Shown: positions 1-11,517 of the stretch, piece by piece
Numbering within the stretch: the first letter of the stretch is position 1
Layout of the letters: every line of letters starts with the position of its first letter
Assembly: GCA_963693285.1 (NCBI GenBank)
Contig: OY848924.1
Location: forward strand, 1,912,144-1,976,143
Reading direction: 5' to 3'
DNA from: Xestospongia muta
Taxonomy: Eukaryota; Porifera; Demospongiae; Haplosclerida; Petrosiidae
Length of the DNA stretch: 64,000 nt
The notes under the pieces: generated by a model
Database searches by the model: none
Told to the model about the DNA's origin: nothing
Seen by the model: only the letters and a program-made list of their open reading frames with translations
Made by a program: the position numbers and the translations under genes

Positions 1-780
1 CAATTAAATGATATCCAGACTGTATAGACTCATAGATAAAAACACTTTCCAAAAACAATAAATTTTAGGATATGTAATATCAGTTCAATACAAAGAATGC
101 ATACAAGACAGTAGTGATGACAATTACATCATTCCCACATAATATAACACAGGCACAGAATGCAACAACATATCAGTGTATTATTAAGTGAATTAGATAG
201 TTGGAATATATCCTTACTTGTTTGTGTGTCACCTGTGGTATTATATAGGGATGATGTAATTGTCATCACTACTATCTTGCACTGTGTTGAAAGACAAATA
301 TTTTGCTTATTATGGAATCTAGTCTGTTGTAATATCTCATAATTCCACATGTCTTTCTGTGTAACAGATTTCCCACAGCTTATAAACATAAGGAACCAGC
401 AATATTCCAGTTTAAGTATTGTATTGAATATGTCATTATTTCAATATAGGAATTGTTTGATAGTATGTTATTATTCAATTTGAGGAATTCTGTTAGAATA
501 AGTCATTATTTTAATTGAGAAATTGTGTTAGTATACAATATATGTCCACTATGGGAATACTACTTTAAAATGTTCTTTGAAAAAGTATAAATTTTATAAA
601 TGAACATGTTAAATCTATTCAAATACAAAACAAATGACAACATAATTGTCATTCACTTCTATGCCAACTCTAATGGCTAATGTGATGGCCAGTCTATCTA
701 TCTTTTTTATAAATACAATTTCCTCTAAATAGTAGATTTGACAAATATTTCCTTTTGTCTAACCACGAAAGTTGTGTACT
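1..780. other. AT-rich stretch without a supportable gene
   Basis: No exon with convincing splice sites was found. Two short pieces (about 131-180 and 321-376) resemble the segment at about 3,004-3,085 in sequence, so this is probably a decayed copy of a local dispersed repeat. Short open frames here look like chance. Confidence 0.4.
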
Positions 781-1132
781 TTTTCTGATTTCCATAGAAG
801 AGGGTGCTCAGTTAAAATATTATCTTCACTATCTTCTTTTATTTTCTTTTGTACTCATGAAATGCACAATCTTTCCTTTTCTCTTTTAAGAGAAGCCATG
901 TGAACAGGTAGTTTCTATATTAATAGATGCCAATATTAATATTTTTATGAAGGATATCAAAGATTACCTTGTAAGTCTATTTCTTCTCTGTTGTCTATCT
1001 TTGTTTTGTGCATACTTCCCATTGTGTCTTTGTAAAAAAAACTTTTTTTTAAATTTTGAAATATTTTTGATATGTTCCTATTAGTTAAAATGTAAATAAA
1101 ATAACATTTATTCATAAACTATAATAACATAC

Positions 1133-1227
1133 CTTTCGTTTCAGTGACAGAAGCACGTACTAGGGACTTAACTTCAGCAACAATTGTCACTGTAATGTCC
1201 ACATTCACTTTGTCCTTGACTGGTTTA
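1133..1227 (-). CDS. Orphan minus-strand exon, hypothetical protein
   Basis: On the minus strand a 95-nt stretch is open between an AG acceptor (just above 1,227) and a good GTATGT donor (1,132 and below). It reads KDKVNVDITVTIVAEVKSLV and continues to ...SVTETK. Alternating hydrophobic residues suggest beta strands. I do not recognise the family. It lies downstream of the stop of the 1,750-2,010 exon, so it belongs to another transcript or to a broken gene. The plus-strand frame over the same bases has no splice support. Confidence 0.3.
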
Positions 1228-1386
1228 CTAAATAAGGATAGCCACATAAATTATATAAATAAAAGTAATATGACATACTCAAATGTCCATTCAAAATCTT
1301 CTTCGTTGTCCTGTAGTGTTTTATATACTGTTCTGATGGCATTCTCACAATTCTTTAATTAAAATTAACTTATTTAAGTTACTCAC

Positions 1387-1532
1387 TTTAACATCTGATG
1401 AAACTTTTGATTCTTCCTAAACGTTTGATCCTAAAAACCATTTATAAGGTTCTCAATTTCTCATAGATTTTTCAAACTTGTCTTCTAACATTTTACTATT
1501 AGCATTAAATTCTTGTAGCTCTTCCTGAATGT
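1387..1532 (-). pseudogene. Decayed coiled-coil exon
   Basis: The minus strand has an AG acceptor at 1,533 and a GTGAGT donor below 1,387. The reading starts DIQEELQEFNANSKMLEDKF, a charged heptad-like pattern typical of a coiled coil. The frame then meets a stop, and the apparent coding sense continues in another frame (ENLINGF). At least one frameshift is therefore present. Parent family not recognised. Confidence 0.3.
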
Positions 1533-1749
1533 CTGTTGATTAATGAAGGAATACAGTATTTACATATGAAATATAGAGAGCAGGGATATTGTAATGGTAG
1601 CAAATGAAATGCAATTAATTACAATTTCTTTACCCTCAAATGTTTATTTACGATCAGTTTGGTTTTAAAATGGAACCTTATCCTCTTCTGAAAGACAAGG
1701 AGAGAATACACTGACTTCAATGCATACAACGACTTCACCCTGTATTGCG

Positions 1750-2010
1750 TTAGTTGTCTTCCACGGCATGCAGTCGAGATCGTTGACTTGGAACGTCATT
1801 AGTATAGAGATCAGATTGAGAGTCTGTTTCTTCTAACATACTAGCATCATCAATAGTCATGGTTACAGAAAACAAAGATCTCCTATCCCTTCTCCTCGGT
1901 GGAGAGGGAGGAACATCAGTTTCACCGTATAGTGTTGTCTTTGTCTTCCGCTCATAGTCAGTCATAGCGCAGTATCTCTTAGAACGCCACATAGTAATAA
2001 TAATAAATAC
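1750..2010 (-). CDS. C-terminal exon of a probable membrane protein
   Basis: This minus-strand exon has an AG acceptor just above 2,010 and is open to a TAA at 1,750. The first residues are hydrophobic (VFIIITMW) and are followed at once by basic residues (RSKRY), as at the inner edge of a transmembrane helix. The remaining roughly 80 residues form a polar tail with a PPSPPRRRDRR patch and acidic/serine stretches. This suggests the cytoplasmic tail of a single-pass receptor, but no extracellular domain could be tied to it; a small candidate exon at about 2,149-2,188 has splice sites. Family unknown, and start of gene not seen. Confidence 0.4.
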   Translation of the reverse strand, partial: VFIIITMWRSKRYCAMTDYERKTKTTLYGETDVPPSPPRRRDRRSLFSVTMTIDDASMLEETDSQSDLYTNDVPSQRSRLHAVEDN

Positions 2011-2189
2011 CTGAAGTACAACTACCTACTTGCCATGTTTACTGCAATATTCCTGGAGTACCTGCGAATAGATTTATATCATCAAGTAAGTTTACTTATG
2101 ACTCTCTTACAGCATTCAATGTGTAGTATTCGTTCATAATACTTACAATCATTTCCTTTTGAGGTTTCACACCTGACACAGGCACCTAT

Positions 2190-3457
2190 TAAAGCTGGTA
2201 GAGTATTAATCCAATTACAACTTTAGCTTGACATAAAATACTAGCACTTCTTGATAGTTCAAAACCAATGTCACATTGTGTAGTAACTTGAATTAAGGTT
2301 TCCAATCTTTATTTGTATTTTTCTTCTAAATAAAGAATAAAAATACATGATTTGTTGAGATTACAGCTTGACAACATGTGTTTTGTTATGAACAATTGTG
2401 GAGACTAGCATGAATTCCATGATAGGCTATATCAGATAAATCTCCAGTTGTCAAGTGTATATAATATAATTATATAGATAGATCTCTGATCCTGATATAT
2501 AAAGCAAATATGCACACATAATGTATGTATTATTTATACATGTTCTATTTATTACTTATATGATTGGTATATATACTTCCCCTGTAGAGTACTAAAAAAT
2601 GAAACTGCCAAATTGTGTTAAACAAAACAAGGTTTTTCTGCTGAACAATGGATGACATATAAATTGTTACTTCTTAAATTATATATAACAGATTACAGAT
2701 TTTATTAAACGATAATAATTTTTGATAGACATATTAAATAACGGTAACAATGATATATCAAAGATGCATATAAATAAACAATATTAAAAGTCATAATTTA
2801 ATAATATATAAAACTGTAATATAGAATAAAAAAAGAATGGGAACTTTTATTTTGGATGATCTTACTTATGACGACATATCTAGAAACCAATTAGATAACG
2901 GAAGAAAATTTGTTTCATCATCAAGAGTCTTTGCACTAGACCAATCACTAACAAACAACAAGTATTTTACAAATGGAAGCTAGGCTGTTGCAATATCTCA
3001 TAATTTCACATGTCTTTCTGTGTATTGGATACTTCCAGACTTCCCACATAACACAGGGACAGAATGCCACAATATATCATTGTATTATCAGACACCAAAC
3101 TATAAACACTAAAACCTCTTGTATTAATTTCACATTGGAGTATGGACCTCTGGTACCATAGAAATAGCCACTACAGTATATATAATTATACAAATTATAA
3201 TAATCAACTCTACAACAATAGCAATAATGTTAAGGAGAACCAAATTCAAAATCTATTGAAATTTGTAGAAATATGTCAACTAACGGAAGGAAATCAGGAA
3301 CAAGTATAAAATATGGAAACATCAAGTATATCATTAGATCTGATAGTAGAAATGACATTAATGAATATACCAAAAGAAAAACACTGTCTTGATAATCTTC
3401 AGTATGAATGAACAAATGATTATAAATAGTCTATATTGGAGTAACTAATTGTAACAG
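2190..3457. other. Intergenic, AT-rich, with possible coding remnants
   Basis: No complete gene. A stretch around 3,225-3,411 (+) reads like coding sequence but has an internal TAA. A segment at 2,973-3,085 is related to 131-376. Both look like remnants. Confidence 0.3.
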
Positions 3458-4503
3458 ATAATTATAATATCAATTAACTTGTTATATTGTGTCCCATTCA
3501 CTACTATACTTGACTATGTACATTATCTCAATGTTATTAGTACATTAATGAACACCTCTCAATATATGATATATCTGGTAGCAGCTGTGTCTGACTCTAT
3601 ACATCATGATGACATGGTAAGTGAAGTCTAGTAGAGATGAGTCTTATATATTAAATAAAAGAGAAAAAATCATTCAATACTCTGAAATGAAAGAAGTTAT
3701 ATGAAACTGAGTAGTTACTAATATATATCATTAAAATTAGTGTATATTAGACCTATTGGATATGTCCTTTTGTGGTTTGAGATATTTCATTCTTCTATTA
3801 TACATGTTCTTGACATAATAATTTCTGTCTCTTTTAAATTCTTGTCATGTCAAACATAATATATCATCATCAACATCATTGAGTCTTCACTTACAACAAG
3901 TACCAAAGTTAATAGCAGTATTAACTCAACATTGGTTACCTAATGCTTTCATTGTCTCCATTAAAGTATGTCTATTCCATTGATATTATGTGATATTAGT
4001 CTGTTACTAGTTAGAAACTGATGAAAGTATTGTAGTTAGTAGAACTAGAAAAGTTCTGACAAATATGGACATTAAGTAAGTTTATAAACTATAGATATTG
4101 TTTTAGAGTATCTTTAAATTGTCTTTTACAGCTAGGTTGATCAGTTATATAAATAGTTTACTGTATATGGACATATAGCAATTTTGTATCAACTCCTTTT
4201 TGTTCTAGTCAGTTTTCAGTCCATAGCTATTACTTTGTTCATTGGTACCAACCATTGTAAGTAGTAACCAGTAAATAATATTAAGTTAATAATCTGGAGA
4301 GATCATTGTGTTTCCATATGATATCATTATAGGAATGTCTATGTGTAAAATAACTGTGATCTCTTATATAGGTTGTAGTTGATAATACACTAGTTCAAAG
4401 GAAAGAGAAAATGACTATTGTTGAAAGATTGGAGCTTAATGAAGAAGTACTTTGTCTCTCTGTAGAGGAGAAAGAGAAGCGTGTAGTTATTAAAGGAAAT
4501 TAA
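3458..4503 (+). pseudogene. ppcs: Phosphopantothenoylcysteine synthetase (CoaB/PPCS), C-terminal half, decayed
   Basis: PPCS joins 4'-phosphopantothenate to cysteine in coenzyme A synthesis in the cytosol. Four exons can be read: about 3,458-3,616 (CVPFTTILDYV, then MIYLVAAVSDS, the family's PFTT and YLAAAVSDF blocks), about 3,849-3,965 (LQQVPKLIAVL, the QVPK block), 4,011-4,075 (LETDESIVV, the KLETD block) and 4,372-4,503 (VVVDNTLVQRKEK, the VVAN block, ending in TAA). The N-terminal SGGT nucleotide-binding part was not found. The second exon has AT where the AG acceptor should be, and the phase from exon three to four does not match (an extra small exon may be missing). I therefore call it a broken copy; a rescue by unusual splicing is possible. 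Family assignment is from remembered motif blocks. Confidence 0.75.
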
Positions 4504-5124
4504 TATCTTATTTGTGTTGTGAACATAAACAATATTAAAGTAAAAATACATAACAAAGTCAACATATAACCTTGTCAGTCATAATTACTATTTTTTATTA
4601 ATATCTTATAAATTCTTAATTTTGTACTTACATGTACATAGTATTATTATCCAGAAATTAATGAAGGGTTAAAATTGACCTACCTCGTGGCAGGTAGTAA
4701 GGTATGCCTACTAGAGTTAGTGTCCCCAGTTTCTCTCATATATGTACCTCATACTGGGACATAGAAGAAAATAGAATGTATAGACTTAGTTGATAGAAAT
4801 GAACACTTTAAAGTAAGTATAATATAAACAAAATAGAACATCAAAAGTAGTCACAAGTTATTTTGAGCTAATCAATTTATTAGTATAATATGTCTAGAGT
4901 AAAATATTGAACTGATATGTCAGTTTGAATGTGAATGTAGTTTATTTCAAGTAGTCATCCAACATACTTAACATTGGATTAAGTTAATGTTAATGAAGTA
5001 TGTAATTATCATGTAAAGTTTGTCATTATACTGTGTTTATTACTATTGTACTTTGGATAGTAATTTCAATTTTTTTGTTACCTTATTTACATTTCTCTTT
5101 TATTTACATCAAGTCTTTATGCAG
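4504..5124. other. Intergenic, nothing recognised
   Basis: AT-rich sequence between the PPCS remnant and the 133-bp array. No open frame or RNA gene could be supported. Confidence 0.4.
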
Positions 5125-5892
5125 TAGTGGAAATTGTAAAAGTGAATGTGCAATCTCCATTCAGAAAAGGCAGAAAATATTAAAGAAAAAGTTACTTCTG
5201 GTAAGTTAAGGTTTGAAGTTGTCTGTAATAGTCATTTTTATAACTATTTTATGCATAGGAGTGTTGTTGTGGTTACCGTTTAATGGTTGTGGTGACATTA
5301 CCCAGAATATTAGGAAGAAAGAGTTATTGTTTGTAAGTTAAGGTTCAAAGTTGTCTGTAATAGTCATTTTTATGACTATTTTATGCATAGGAGTGTTGTC
5401 GTGGTTACCGTTTAATGGGTGTGGTGACATTACCCAGAATATTAGGAAGAAAGAGTTATTGTTTGTAAATTAAGGTTTGAAGTTGTCTATAATAGTCATT
5501 TTTATAAGTATTATATATACAGGAGTGTTGTCATGACAACTGCAAAAGTGGGCAAGGTGACTAAATCCACCATATTAGGAAGAAAGAGTTATTGTTGGTA
5601 ATTTAATGTTTAAAGTTGTCTATAATAGTCATTTTTATAACTATTTTATGCATAGGAGTGTTGTTGTAGCAACTGTAAAAGTGGATGTGGTGACTTTTCC
5701 CAAAATATTAGGAAGAAAGAGTTATTGCTGGTAATTAAGGTTTGAAGTTGTCTATAACAGTCATTTTTATAACTATTTTATGCATAGGAGTGTTGTCGTG
5801 GCAACTGTAATAGTGGGTGTAGTGACGTTACCTAGAATATTTGGGAGAAAGAGTTACTGCTGGTAGGTCTAGGTTTGAAGTTGTCTATAATA
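5125..5892 (+). repeat. Exon-like 133-bp array, segment 1 (6 units)
   Basis: Each unit has a 3' splice-like end (TTTTATAACTATTTTATGCATAG), a 73-76 nt exon-like core starting GAGTGTTGTC, and a GTAAGTTA donor-like start of a 58-nt spacer. Core starts seen at 5,125 (divergent), about 5,261, 5,391, 5,522, 5,657 and 5,788. The first unit is the most divergent, as expected for the edge of an array. Cores at 5,522, 5,657 and 5,788 are exactly 75 nt and stop-free in one frame (SVVVATVKVDVVTFPKILGR and continuing). The segment is interrupted at 5,893 by a MULE. Confidence 0.85.
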
Positions 5893-6039
5893 CTCAACAC
5901 ATACTCCCACTTTGCCTACTAGTAACCCCAAAAGTGTCATTTTGCCTACTAAATATTTTTTTATGAAATATTTTCCTTCTAAATATGAGTGTGTGCAGAA
6001 ACAGCTTTAACATATTCTCCTAGTGAGATAGTGTCCTGT

Positions 6040-7168
6040 CTAAATCAGTTCTTCTATTTTCTTGTCCTTTGTGATTGTTGTCCTTCTTTGTTTTGGGAGT
6101 TGAGAGTCTGTTGCCAGCTGAGCAATGGTCACTTCTGTGTCAGCTTGTTCTTGCTGAAACACATCAATAAGCTCATACATATTTGGGTTGAGAGCTTGGG
6201 AGAAATGAAAGAGGCACCCTTTCACCTCTGTTGTAGGAAAAGCAAGTTCAATTCCTTGAATTGTTGCTAGTTGAAAGTCTGTTAGGACTTCATCTGGGCG
6301 TAGTTCAAGTCCAAGTTCTTCAGCTTTACATTCTATGATCTCCAATGTTCGTTGATAGATGGCACAAGATTTTCCAGGAAGAAGGCAGTACACCAATGGA
6401 AACTGCTTTCCATTTATAAAAGCATGTACTGTAATGATCTGATAAAATAATCTGGGACATGTCTGAAAAGTGCCATCAACATAGATCTTGTCAGCCTCTG
6501 AGAGATGTCTGATGTTAGCATCAGTTGAAAAAAGGTGAGTTATTGCTGGTAACTCAAGGTTTAAAGTTGTCTAGCATCAGTTGAAAAAATAATTATTTTA
6601 TCATCTCCATCACCATCTTCAGCTAACAAGAATGGCTCTCCTGCAATTGTTTGTGTCCACTCACCTTCAAAGTATACTTCATCCCTTGATGTGGGAAATG
6701 GTGAAAGTCACTTTCATCTTAGCTGATAAAGCGAAGATTTCATGGAGTAGAGAGTTGGCAATTGTGCAGCCACTTCTTCAAGATTTTCTTTGGCCGATAT
6801 TTCTCTCAACTGCTGTTGATAAAGTGCAGGCACTGAATTGATTTTGTCTTTGACTGCCTGCTTCATTGACTCAATAGCTTTACAGGTTATCATCTCTGCA
6901 TCATTGGATGGATGGTTGTGTTCACTGCTCTGCTGGATACAATGTCATCATTGATTGTAGTCAGTGCTCCACTGCAACAGCAACTCTTACCACATCTCCA
7001 AAAGATTCGATCATCACGACCTCGACTGTTGAGAACATAATTGTAGCCCTCATGAATAAGTGGTCGTCCTCCTCTAGTTGTGGTTACAAACTCCATCTCT
7101 GGTAACTGACAGTTTGTAGTTGGTATTATTTGAATGAAAGAATGAATAATGAAGCACGGAGCTACCAA
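6040..7168 (-). pseudogene. Broken MULE transposase with FLYWCH zinc finger
   Basis: On the minus strand, 6,890-7,168 encodes a FLYWCH-type finger (RGRDDRIFWRCG with Cys/His spacing). Further downstream the frame has the catalytic-region motifs IYVDGTFQTC (first Asp) and LTDFQLA (second Asp), then GCLFHFSQAL. The sequence then jumps to the C-terminal tail (NPNMYELIDVF...). The stretch with the third catalytic residue (the Glu of the NHLEGWHN-like motif in the sister element at 10,139-11,517) is deleted. Between FLYWCH and the catalytic part lies a 39-bp piece of the surrounding array (6,533-6,571). Inactive. Confidence 0.8.
6516..6588. repeat. Array fragment captured inside the MULE
   Basis: The 17-bp string TAGCATCAGTTGAAAAA occurs twice (6,516-6,532 and 6,572-6,588). 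Between the copies are 39 bp that match the array's exon end and donor (GAGTTATTGCTGGTAA...AAAGTTGTC). This looks like filler DNA copied from the neighbouring array with duplication of the junction. Confidence 0.8.
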
Positions 7169-7375
7169 TTTATAAGATTTTACTTGAGGTGCTATTTTTG
7201 GTAGTAAAAGATTGTTTAGGTTGTTTAGGTGCTGTTTTAGGAGCCATTTTAGGTGCTAGGTACTAAAGTATTTTTCTAGGTGCTAGGTGCAGTAGGCGAA
7301 ATGACACTTTTGGGTTACTGGTAGACTAAGTGGGAGTAGGCAAATTGGGAGTGGGCAAAGTAGTACTACACCGTC

Positions 7376-9137
7376 AAGTTGTATATAATAGTCATTTTTA
7401 TAACTATTTTATGCATAGGAGTGTTGTCGTAGCAACTGTAAAAGTGGATGTGGTGACTTTTCCCAAAATATTACGAAGAAAGAGTTATTACTGGTAGTTA
7501 AGGTTTGAAGTTTTCTATAATAGACACTTTTATAACTATTTTATTCATAGGAGTATTGTCGTGGCAACTGTAGAAATGGGTGTGGTGACTTAACATAGAA
7601 TATTTGGAAGAAAGAGTTATTGCTGGTTAGTTAAAGTTTGAAGTGGTCTGTGATAGTCATTTTTATAATTATTCTATATATAGGAGTGTTGTCATAGCAA
7701 CTAAAAAAAGCGTGTGGTAACTATTTCCAAAATACTAGAAAGAGTTATTGCTGGTAGTTAAGGTTTGAAGTTTTCTATAAGTCATTTTTATAACTATATT
7801 ATGCATAGGAGTGTTGTTATGGCAACTGTAAAAGTGGGTGTGGTGACTAAATCCAGAATATTAGGAAAAGAGTTATTGTTGGTAAGTTAAGGTGTGAACT
7901 GTGTAGTGTCTATAATAGTCATTTTTTAACTATTTATATTTACAGGAGTGTTGTCGTGGCAACTGTAAAAGTGGGTGTGGTGACTAAATCAAGAATATTG
8001 GGAAGAAAAAGTTATTGCTGGTAAGTTAAAGTTTGAAGTTCTCTGTGATGGTCATTTTTCTAATTATTCTATATATAGGAGTGTTGTCATAGCAACTGTA
8101 AAAATGGTGTGACGACTTTCCCCAAAATACTAGGAAGAGTTATTGCTGGTAGTTAAAGTTTGAAGTTGTCTCTAATAGACATTTTTATAATTATTCTATA
8201 TAAAGGAGTGTTGTCGTAGCAACTATAAAAGTGGGTGTGGTGAATTTTCCAAAAATATTTCGATGAAGGAGTTATTGCTGGTAAGTTAATTTTTGAAGTT
8301 ATCTATAATAGTCATTTTTATAATTATTTATATACAGGAGTGTTGTCATGGTAACTGTGAAATGGGCATGGTGACATTACTCAGAATATTAGGAAGAAAA
8401 AGTTATTGCTGGTAAGATAAGGTTTAAAGTGGTCTGTAGTAGTAGTCATTTTTATAATTATTCTATAAATAGGAGTGTTGTCGTAGAAACTATAAAAGTA
8501 GGTGTGGTAACTTTTCCCAAAATATTAGAAAGAAAGAGTTATTGCTGGTAAGTTAAAGTTTAAAGTTGTCTCTAATGGTCATTTTTATAGCTATTTTATG
8601 CATATGAGTGTTGTCGTGGCAACTGTAAATGGATGTTGTGACATTACCCAGAATATTAAGAAGAAAGAGTTATTGCTGGTAAGTTAAGTTTTAAAATTGT
8701 CTGTAATGGTTATTTTTATAATTATTTTATGGGTAGGAGTGTTGTCATGGCAACTGTAAAAGTTGGTGTGCTGACTAAATCCAGAATATTAGGAAGAAAG
8801 AGTTATTGCTGGTAAGTTTAAGTTTGAAGTTGTCTCTAATAGACATTTTTATAATTATTCTATATATAGGAATATTGTCGTAGAAACTATAAAAGTGGGT
8901 GTGGTCACTTTTCCCAAATATTAGGAAGTGTTATTGCAGGTAAGTTCAGTTTTGAAGTTGTCTGTGATGGTCATTTTTATATTTATTCTATGTATATATA
9001 GGAGCGTCGTCATAGTAACTGTAAAAGTGGGTGTGGTAACTTTTCCCAAAATATTAGAAAAAAAGAGTTATTGCTGGTAAGTTAAAGTTTGAAGTTGTCT
9101 ATAATAGTCATTTTTATAATTATTCTATATACAGGAG
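7376..9137 (+). repeat. Exon-like 133-bp array, segment 2 (about 13 units)
   Basis: Core starts at about 7,419, 7,550, 7,684, 7,810, 7,946, 8,080, 8,206, 8,338, 8,473, 8,607, 8,737, 8,870 and 9,002, with a fourteenth cut at 9,135 by the second MULE. Several cores are exactly 75 nt and stop-free (7,419, 7,946, 9,002). Others carry 1-2 nt deletions (for example 8,338). The middle of the core switches between a few cassettes (TKS, TFP or TLP in the protein reading), while the ends and spacer are steadier. Confidence 0.85.
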
Positions 9138-9344
9138 GTAATGTCCGTGTTTGCCTACTCTGTGTTTGCCTACTAATTGATGCATAGTGTGGTTTTGCCT
9201 ACACTTAATAAGACCTACCCTTTCATGTCTTGACACATCCTTTAGTGTGTTTATACTTACCCACAAAAATGTACATGATATAAAACTGTGATAACTAAAT
9301 TAGATAACCTCGTGTGTGTATATAAAGAACATTTTTTGCAATTG

Positions 9345-10116
9345 GCAGGAGCACATCAGCATCGCAAAGCGACGCGAAGGAGCGTCAAACTCCCTTCACC
9401 AACTGTTGTCGAATCAAGGCTTAGAACATATGTCCATATATGGACATAACTGCTAAGTGTTTTGCATTTTAATAGCTTCTGGGCTGTAACACTCTTAGTA
9501 GGTGTGCTTAAATAGATAAATTTAAGAGAAGTCAAGAAGATGGCCAAGCGACCTTGAACAACATATATCATTATATTCCGATACAAGGTAACTCCAAAGT
9601 GTCCTGGTATTCTGTGTGGACAAGGTGGCACAGGCCAAAGTGCCTACTTCCTTGTACCACGCAGCAAGGAAACTACCAAAATGTTCATTATCCTTGTAAT
9701 AGACGCAAAAAATCTGGCAGAAAGTTCTTTATAAGAACTCCAGCAACTTCCCTAGCTTGAGACTAGTTTTCATGTATTGCCAGAGAACTAGTCTTGTTGA
9801 AAAAAGTGATATATGTTGTTCAACTGTTTCCACTTCTTTAATGACAAAAACCTCCATAACCTCCAAGTCCAATTCTTTTAAACTTTTCTCGATGCACATA
9901 ACTTCTTTCTTAGTTTCGACTTCTTCGTTTTACTCACCATAGATGATTGTAATAATATTCATTTCTCTATCATGTACTTAGCAGTACTTATGCTACGTAT
10001 GTGTATTTTCCTTATATGGAATAATCCTTGACCATGTTTCGACAATGGTTAGAATACAAATATAATGGCAGTTTGACGCTCCTTTGCGTCGCTTCGCGAC
10101 GCTCATGCACTCCTGC
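9345..10116. mobile_element. 772-bp TIR element nested in the MULE
   Basis: Inverted repeats of about 46 bp begin GCAGGAG on both sides and contain AGCGACGC and AAGGAGCGTCAAACT. The direct repeat AATTG flanks it exactly (9,340-9,344 and 10,117-10,121), so the target duplication is 5 bp. No convincing transposase was found inside. It sits just upstream of the MULE reading frame. The superfamily is not assigned, and the GC-rich ends contrast with the local AT-rich DNA. Confidence 0.8.
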
Positions 10117-10138
10117 AATTGGTAACATTCATTTTATC

Positions 10139-11517
10139 ATGGAATTCACTACTACTAAGAGAGGAGCTAGGGCACTTATTTATAGAAGACACAGATATGT
10201 TATTAATAGAAGAGGACAGGATGGTAGAATTTTCTGGAGATGTGGGAGAAGTAGGAGCTGCAGTGGTTCTATTACTACAATGGATGATAACATTCTATCT
10301 CAAAGAGATGTCCGTAATCATGAGCCAGACGAGGATAAAATTGCAATAGAAAAAATTGTTTCCAACATGAAGATAAAGGCCATGGAGACTACAAGAGCAA
10401 TTCCTGCTATATATCATGATGCAATTCAAGAGATAGCTAGCATGAACAACAAAGATGATCTTGCCTCAAAGATGCCTACATTTGATTAATGTAAAACATC
10501 TTTGTATGACAGTTGGCGTAAACGATTACCAACAATTCCCGAAAGTCGGGGAAATGTACATTTTCATGACGAATGGGTTAAGACACCTTCTAGAGAACCT
10601 TTTCTTATTGCTGAGGATGGAGATGGAGATGATAACCTAATAATATTTGGAACAGACAAAAATACTGAGCTACTATGTGAGTCAGATACAATTTATGTAG
10701 ACGGTACTTTTCAGACTTGTCCTAAATTGTTTTACCAAATATTCACCATGCATGCATTCAAACACGGCAAGCAGTACCCGCTAATTTATGCTTTTCTTCC
10801 AAACAAACAAAGATGCACTTATGAGAGGGCTATGAATCTAGTCAGACAGAAGGCTGATGTACTGCAGCTTACTTTAAACCCACAGACTGTTGTTAGTGAT
10901 TTCGAACTAGCAATAAAGCAGGCAATACAGTTAGCTTTTCCTGATGCACAATTTCAGGGATGCTACTATCATTTTTACCAGGCAATAATGCAAAAAACTC
11001 AAACACTTGGATTACAAGTACAATACCAAGATGATACCCTGGGACTTAAGTCATTCATCAGAAAAACCGCTGCCCTAGCTTTTGTACCAATACTGTTCAT
11101 TCATTTTGCATGGCAAGGCATTAAAACTAATAGGCCTGATCTAACTAATATTGACAATTTCGTGTCTTACTTTGAAGATGTCTGGCTAGTTGGACACTTT
11201 CCAAAGGCTGAATGGAATGTCTACAACACAGATGGCCCACAGACCAACAATCATTTAGAGGGTTGGCATAACTGATTAAAAAGAGTCGTCGGAAAACCAC
11301 ACCCTAACATCTTCAAATGTGTTGAGATTTTTCAAAGGGAGCAAACATCCACAGAAATATCTCTCCAACAGTTATCAACAGAATCAAAACCACCCAGAAG
11401 GACCTTAAAGTCAATAACAAGAGACAAAGAGATTACTGAACTTAAGAACAGGTTTTCAAATAATGCTATCAGCTTGTCTGAATATGTAGCTGGTATGGCT
11501 ACACACACTAACATATA
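10139..11517 (+). pseudogene. MULE transposase with FLYWCH finger (one frameshift, one stop)
   Basis: Transposase that would cut and join the element's ends in the nucleus. From 10,139 the frame begins MEFTTTKRGARALI and shows a FLYWCH finger (GQDGRIFWRCGRSRSC), then a helical region. A frameshift falls at about 10,485-10,502, where the first frame ends. The next frame carries IYVDGTFQTC (first Asp), VVSDFELA (second Asp), GCYYHFYQA and NHLEGWHN (Glu), the DDE set of MULE transposases. An in-frame TGA at 11,273 follows GWHN, and the same frame stays open to TAG at 11,515. Only two lesions, so a recent arrival that could have moved the shorter copy at 5,893-7,375. Confidence 0.88.

Larger units (their letters stand above)
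5893..7375 (-). mobile_element. Non-autonomous MULE with FLYWCH and transposase remnants
   Basis: The ends are inverted repeats built around TTTGCCTACT. The left end has CCCACTTTGCCTACTAGTAA and AAAAGTGTCATTTTGCCTAC; the right end carries the matching complement (about 7,287-7,365). The insertion splits a unit of the 133-bp array: a 15-bp flank with one mismatch is present on both sides (5,878-5,892 and 7,376-7,390), longer than the usual 8-10 bp target duplication of MULEs. Inside are a FLYWCH zinc finger and part of a MULE transposase, both minus strand. It cannot encode a complete enzyme. Confidence 0.85.

Noticed and set aside
1144..1362. Plus-strand 72-codon frame
   Set aside because: The minus strand of the same bases has matching acceptor and donor and a better reading, so this is a shadow.
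2837..2983. 48-codon plus-strand frame starting MGTFILDDLTYDD
   Set aside because: It reads plausibly but has no splice sites, family or conserved copy in the window; could be chance.
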